Shown: piece by piece, positions 40,673 to 43,099 of the stretch
Position numbering within the stretch: the first letter of the stretch is position 1
Layout: every line of letters begins with the position of its first letter
The notes under the pieces: model-generated
Seen by the model: the letters and a program-made list of their open reading frames with translations, nothing else
Databases searched by the model: none
Told to the model about the DNA's origin: nothing
NCBI GenBank assembly: GCA_046483125.1
Contig: JAWODU010000079.1
Location: 1-43,099 of the forward strand
Origin: JAWODU01 sp046483125
GTDB taxonomy: Bacteria > Verrucomicrobiota > Kiritimatiellia > UBA8416 > JAWODU01
Length of the DNA stretch: 43,099 bases
Direction of reading: 5' to 3'
Position numbers and translations under genes: made by a program

Positions 40673-42730
40673 ATGAATCAGGAAGGTACAGGCGAAAAAA
40701 TTGTCCCCGTCAATATCGACGAGGAAATGCGGGTCTCCTATCTCGATTACTCCATGAGCGTGATAGTGGGGAGGGCCCTGCCGGACGCTCGGGACGGGCT
40801 GAAACCCGTGCATCGCCGCGTATTGTTCGCCATGCGCGAACTGGGGAATACGCACAACCGGCCCTATAAAAAATCCGCCAGGGTCGCAGGCGACGTAATA
40901 GGCAAATACCATCCTCACGGTGAATCGGCCGTCTATGACACTATCGTGCGTCTCGCCCAGAGCTTTTCCATGCGTTATCCGCTGGTGGAGGGCCAGGGCA
41001 ATTTCGGTTCCGTCGACGGGGATCCGCCGGCGGCTATGCGTTACACGGAAGTCCGCATGGATGAGCTTGCAGAGGAATTGCTTGCCGATATAGACAAAGA
41101 CACGGTGGATTTCGGGCCTAACTACGACGGCAGTCTCCAGCAGCCTCTGGTACTGCCGGCCAAGCTTCCCAATCTTCTCATGAACGGCGCCACGGGTATT
41201 GCAGTGGGCATGGCCACCAATATACCGCCCCATAACCTCAGGGAGCTCGTAGAAGCGCTGGTTACGCTGATAGACAATCCGCACTGCTCGGTTGACGACC
41301 TTATGCAGAGCCTTAAAGGGCCCGATTTTCCGACCGGCGGGATAATCTGCGGGTTCGAGCCGGTAAAGCGCATGTATAAGACGGGCAGGGGTCAGCTCAA
41401 GGTGAGAGGGCGCGCGGAGATTCAGGAGAACAGGCAGGGCAAGAACGTCATTATCATCACGGAAATTCCCTACGTGGTAAATAAGGCCAGTCTTATAGAG
41501 ACCATGGCCAGGCTGGTCAACAACAAGGTCCTGGCGGGAATTTCGGACCTGAGGGACGAATCCAACAAAGAGGGGATCAGGATTGTAATTGAATTGAAAC
41601 GTGATGCGGTTCCCATGGTGATCCTGAGCAACCTTTACAAGCATACTCAGCTTCAGACGACTTTCGGGGCCATTATGCTGGCATTGGACAACGGACGTCC
41701 CAGAGTCATGAACCTGAAGGAGATACTGTCGTGCTTCGTCAAGCACAGGTTTGAAGTCATTACCCTCAGGACAAAGTACGAGCTGAAAAAGGCCGAAGCG
41801 AGGGCGCATATTCTGGAAGGGCTTAAGACCGCTTTGGATAATCTGGACGAGATAGTGAAAACGATTCGGGCGGCAAAGAGGCGTGACGAGGCCAGGCAGA
41901 ACCTGGTCTCCCGGTTCGGGTTGTCCGAAATCCAGGCCGACGCCATTCTGGACATGAGACTTTACCAGCTTACCGGTCTGGAGAGGGAGAAACTCGAAGA
42001 GGAATACCTGGAAGTGATAAAGCGTATATCATACCTGAAAGACGTTCTTTCGAGCGACGGGAAAATATACGGCTTGATAAAGAACGATTTGCGGAAACTC
42101 GGCGAGAAATACGGTGACATGCGCCGCACCGACATCGCGCGGGATGAAGCTGAAGTGGTGGAAGAGGACCTCGTGGCGGACAGGGGCTGCATTATCACTA
42201 CGAGCTACGCAGGGTACATAAAACGCGTTCCCGTGGAGACATATAGAGCCCAGCGCCGCGGCGGCAGGGGCGTTTCCGGTATGACCACGAAGGATGCCGA
42301 TCACGTTGCGCGGGTCTTCGCCGCTACGACCCATGACTACATGCTGTTTTTTACCGGCGACGGAAGGGTTTACTGGAAAAAGGTCTATGAAATTCCCGAG
42401 GTTGGCAGGACGGCCAGGGGCAAGGCGATAGTGAACCTGCTTCACCTCCGTCAGGATGAGAGAATAGCGGCGCTCATCCGGGCCCGAGGATTTTCAGACA
42501 ATAAGTACCTGGTCATGGCCACGGAAAAAGGCGTGGTCAAAAAAACTAACTTGAGCGCGTTCCGGAACCCGCGGAACGAAGGGATCATAGCAATCAAGGT
42601 GGATTCCGGCGACCGGCTCATAGAGGTCAAAATGACGAATGGGAACGAGGATGTGATTCTGGCCGCCACCAGGGGCATGAGCATCCGGTTCAGCGAACAG
42701 CAGTTGCGGGATCAGGGGCGGGCGACGCGG
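40673..42730 (+). CDS. gyrA: DNA gyrase subunit A, C-terminus lost at a junction
   Basis: Codons 1-686 are normal GyrA. The active-site tyrosine is Tyr124 (AMRYTEV). The quinolone region GKYHPHGESAVYD keeps the Ser and Asp linked to drug sensitivity. The GyrA box QRRGGRG (about residue 530) marks the C-terminal pinwheel and separates it from ParC. The last clearly native residues are SEQQLRDQGRATR. A full GyrA has 800-880 residues, so several pinwheel blades are missing. The reading frame then continues without a stop into foreign-looking DNA and ends at 43087. I give the end at the junction, since the rest is not gyrase. Confidence 0.93.
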
Positions 42731-42961
42731 TGCATACAAAAAGGATGCCTTTGGGATTGGAAAACTTGTGAATATGCTGCAAAAGAAGGACATCTTGACA
42801 TTCTAAAATGGGCCAGAGATAATGGAGCACCTTGGAATGAAAACACTTGTCGATATGCTGCAAAAGAAGGACATCTTGACATACTAAAATGGGCCAGAGA
42901 TAATGGAGCACCTTGGAATGAAGCTACTTGTGCTTCAGCTGCAAAAGGAGGACATCTTGAG
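42731..42961 (+). other. AT-rich insert encoding ankyrin-like 27-residue repeats, probably chimeric
   Basis: In frame with gyrA, the sequence encodes nearly identical 27-residue units, AAKEGHLDILKWARDNGAPW plus a short N/E/T tail starting at a Cys. The first unit spans about 42769-42849, the second about 42850-42930, and a third is cut after GGHLE. The DNA unit is 81 bases and the first 67 bases of copies one and two differ by one base. This repeat (GHL.IL.WAR.NG.PW.) is the kind found in large ankyrin-repeat families of giant viruses, algae and oomycetes; I have not seen it in bacterial GyrA. Base composition is sharply lower in GC than gyrA. Assembly joining of unrelated DNA is most likely. 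Confidence 0.75.
42775..42936 (+). repeat. 81-base direct tandem repeat
   Basis: Two 81-base copies begin at 42775 and 42856 and a degenerate third begins at about 42937 before the next junction. The copies are near-identical over the first 67 bases, then diverge. Such repeats can themselves cause misassembly. Confidence 0.85.
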
Positions 42962-43087
42962 GACCCCTACTCCCCCAGCGGCGTGCGGCTGGTCTTCGAG
43001 GCCACGGGGAGGAACGCCAACCTGCTGCTGGTCTACCAACGCCAGGACAAACAAGCGAGGGTTTTTGGGATAGATGGATATTATTAA
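42962..43087 (+). other. Foreign-looking coding tail at the contig end
   Basis: After the third ankyrin unit the frame stays open for 41 codons and stops at the TAA at 43085-43087. Codons from 42962 to about 43045 are almost all C- or G-ended (PSGVRLVFEATGRNANLLL), as in a very high-GC organism. The last part from about 43046 is AT-rich again. I recognise no domain. The three changes of composition in 370 bases at the contig edge point to joined fragments. Confidence 0.55.
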
Positions 43088-43099
43088 AATTCCCTTTTA

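Noticed and set aside
1..43099. Sigma-54 promoters near rpoN or elsewhere
   Set aside because: TGGCAC words were seen inside coding regions, but none had GC-type -12 at the right distance.

Overview
The window looks like a contig from an uncultivated Gram-negative bacterium of the PVC/Omnitrophota/Lentisphaerota type. That placement is tentative and rests on gene content only. Lipid A genes (lpxI, lpxB) and an Mla-type lipid transporter show an outer membrane. Small secreted proteins (a fibronectin-like protein, a DUF1573 protein, a TIGR03790 protein) and a 485-residue W/F/P-rich envelope protein are typical of these lineages. The sequence is GC-rich and densely coding. Most neighbours overlap by 1-4 bases or lie a few bases apart, and SD sequences are clear. 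No rRNA, tRNA, CRISPR array or insertion sequence was recognised.

Layout. 1-2318 is a lower-GC accessory stretch: a partial ORF, an Fn3-like secreted protein and a DUF1573 protein whose 3' end runs into a convergent gene. 2290-4176 (minus) is a secreted protein of unknown function with a pseudopilin-like tail. 4342-11937 (plus) is a run of genes: TerB/WD40 protein, membrane-anchored subtilisin, nucleoside kinase with a ThrRS-like N-terminus, HAD phosphatase, CobA and TIGR03790 protein. After a short purine-rich repeat patch come sugar-nucleotide genes (12147-15590): a GmhB-like phosphatase, a GHMP-kinase/nucleotidyltransferase fusion and a UDP-glucuronate decarboxylase. guaB (15742-17232) follows.

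The minus-strand block 17253-23211 reads, in transcription order, argF, pyrB, a large envelope protein, then mlaE-mlaF-mlaD. Divergently, 23340-26330 carries lpxI, a Gfo/Idh/MocA dehydrogenase and lpxB, with a 12-copy heptamer repeat at the lpxB start. Next come a YycJ-type metallohydrolase (minus), rpoN, mfd, two family-4-like glycosyltransferases, rplU-rpmA-obgE, the efp-epmA pair (minus) and gyrB-gyrA.

The right end is abnormal. gyrA is intact for about 686 codons, including the active-site tyrosine and the GyrA box. It then passes in frame into AT-rich DNA encoding 27-residue ankyrin-like repeats of the kind seen in giant viruses and algae, then into a very GC-rich coding fragment, then an AT-rich tail. 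An assembly chimera is the simplest explanation, and nothing after about 42730 should be taken as part of this genome without read evidence.

The best candidates for undescribed biology are the TerB-WD40/subtilisin pair, the kinase-nucleotidyltransferase fusion next to UDP-xylose synthase, and the W/F/P-repeat envelope protein directly upstream of mlaEFD.
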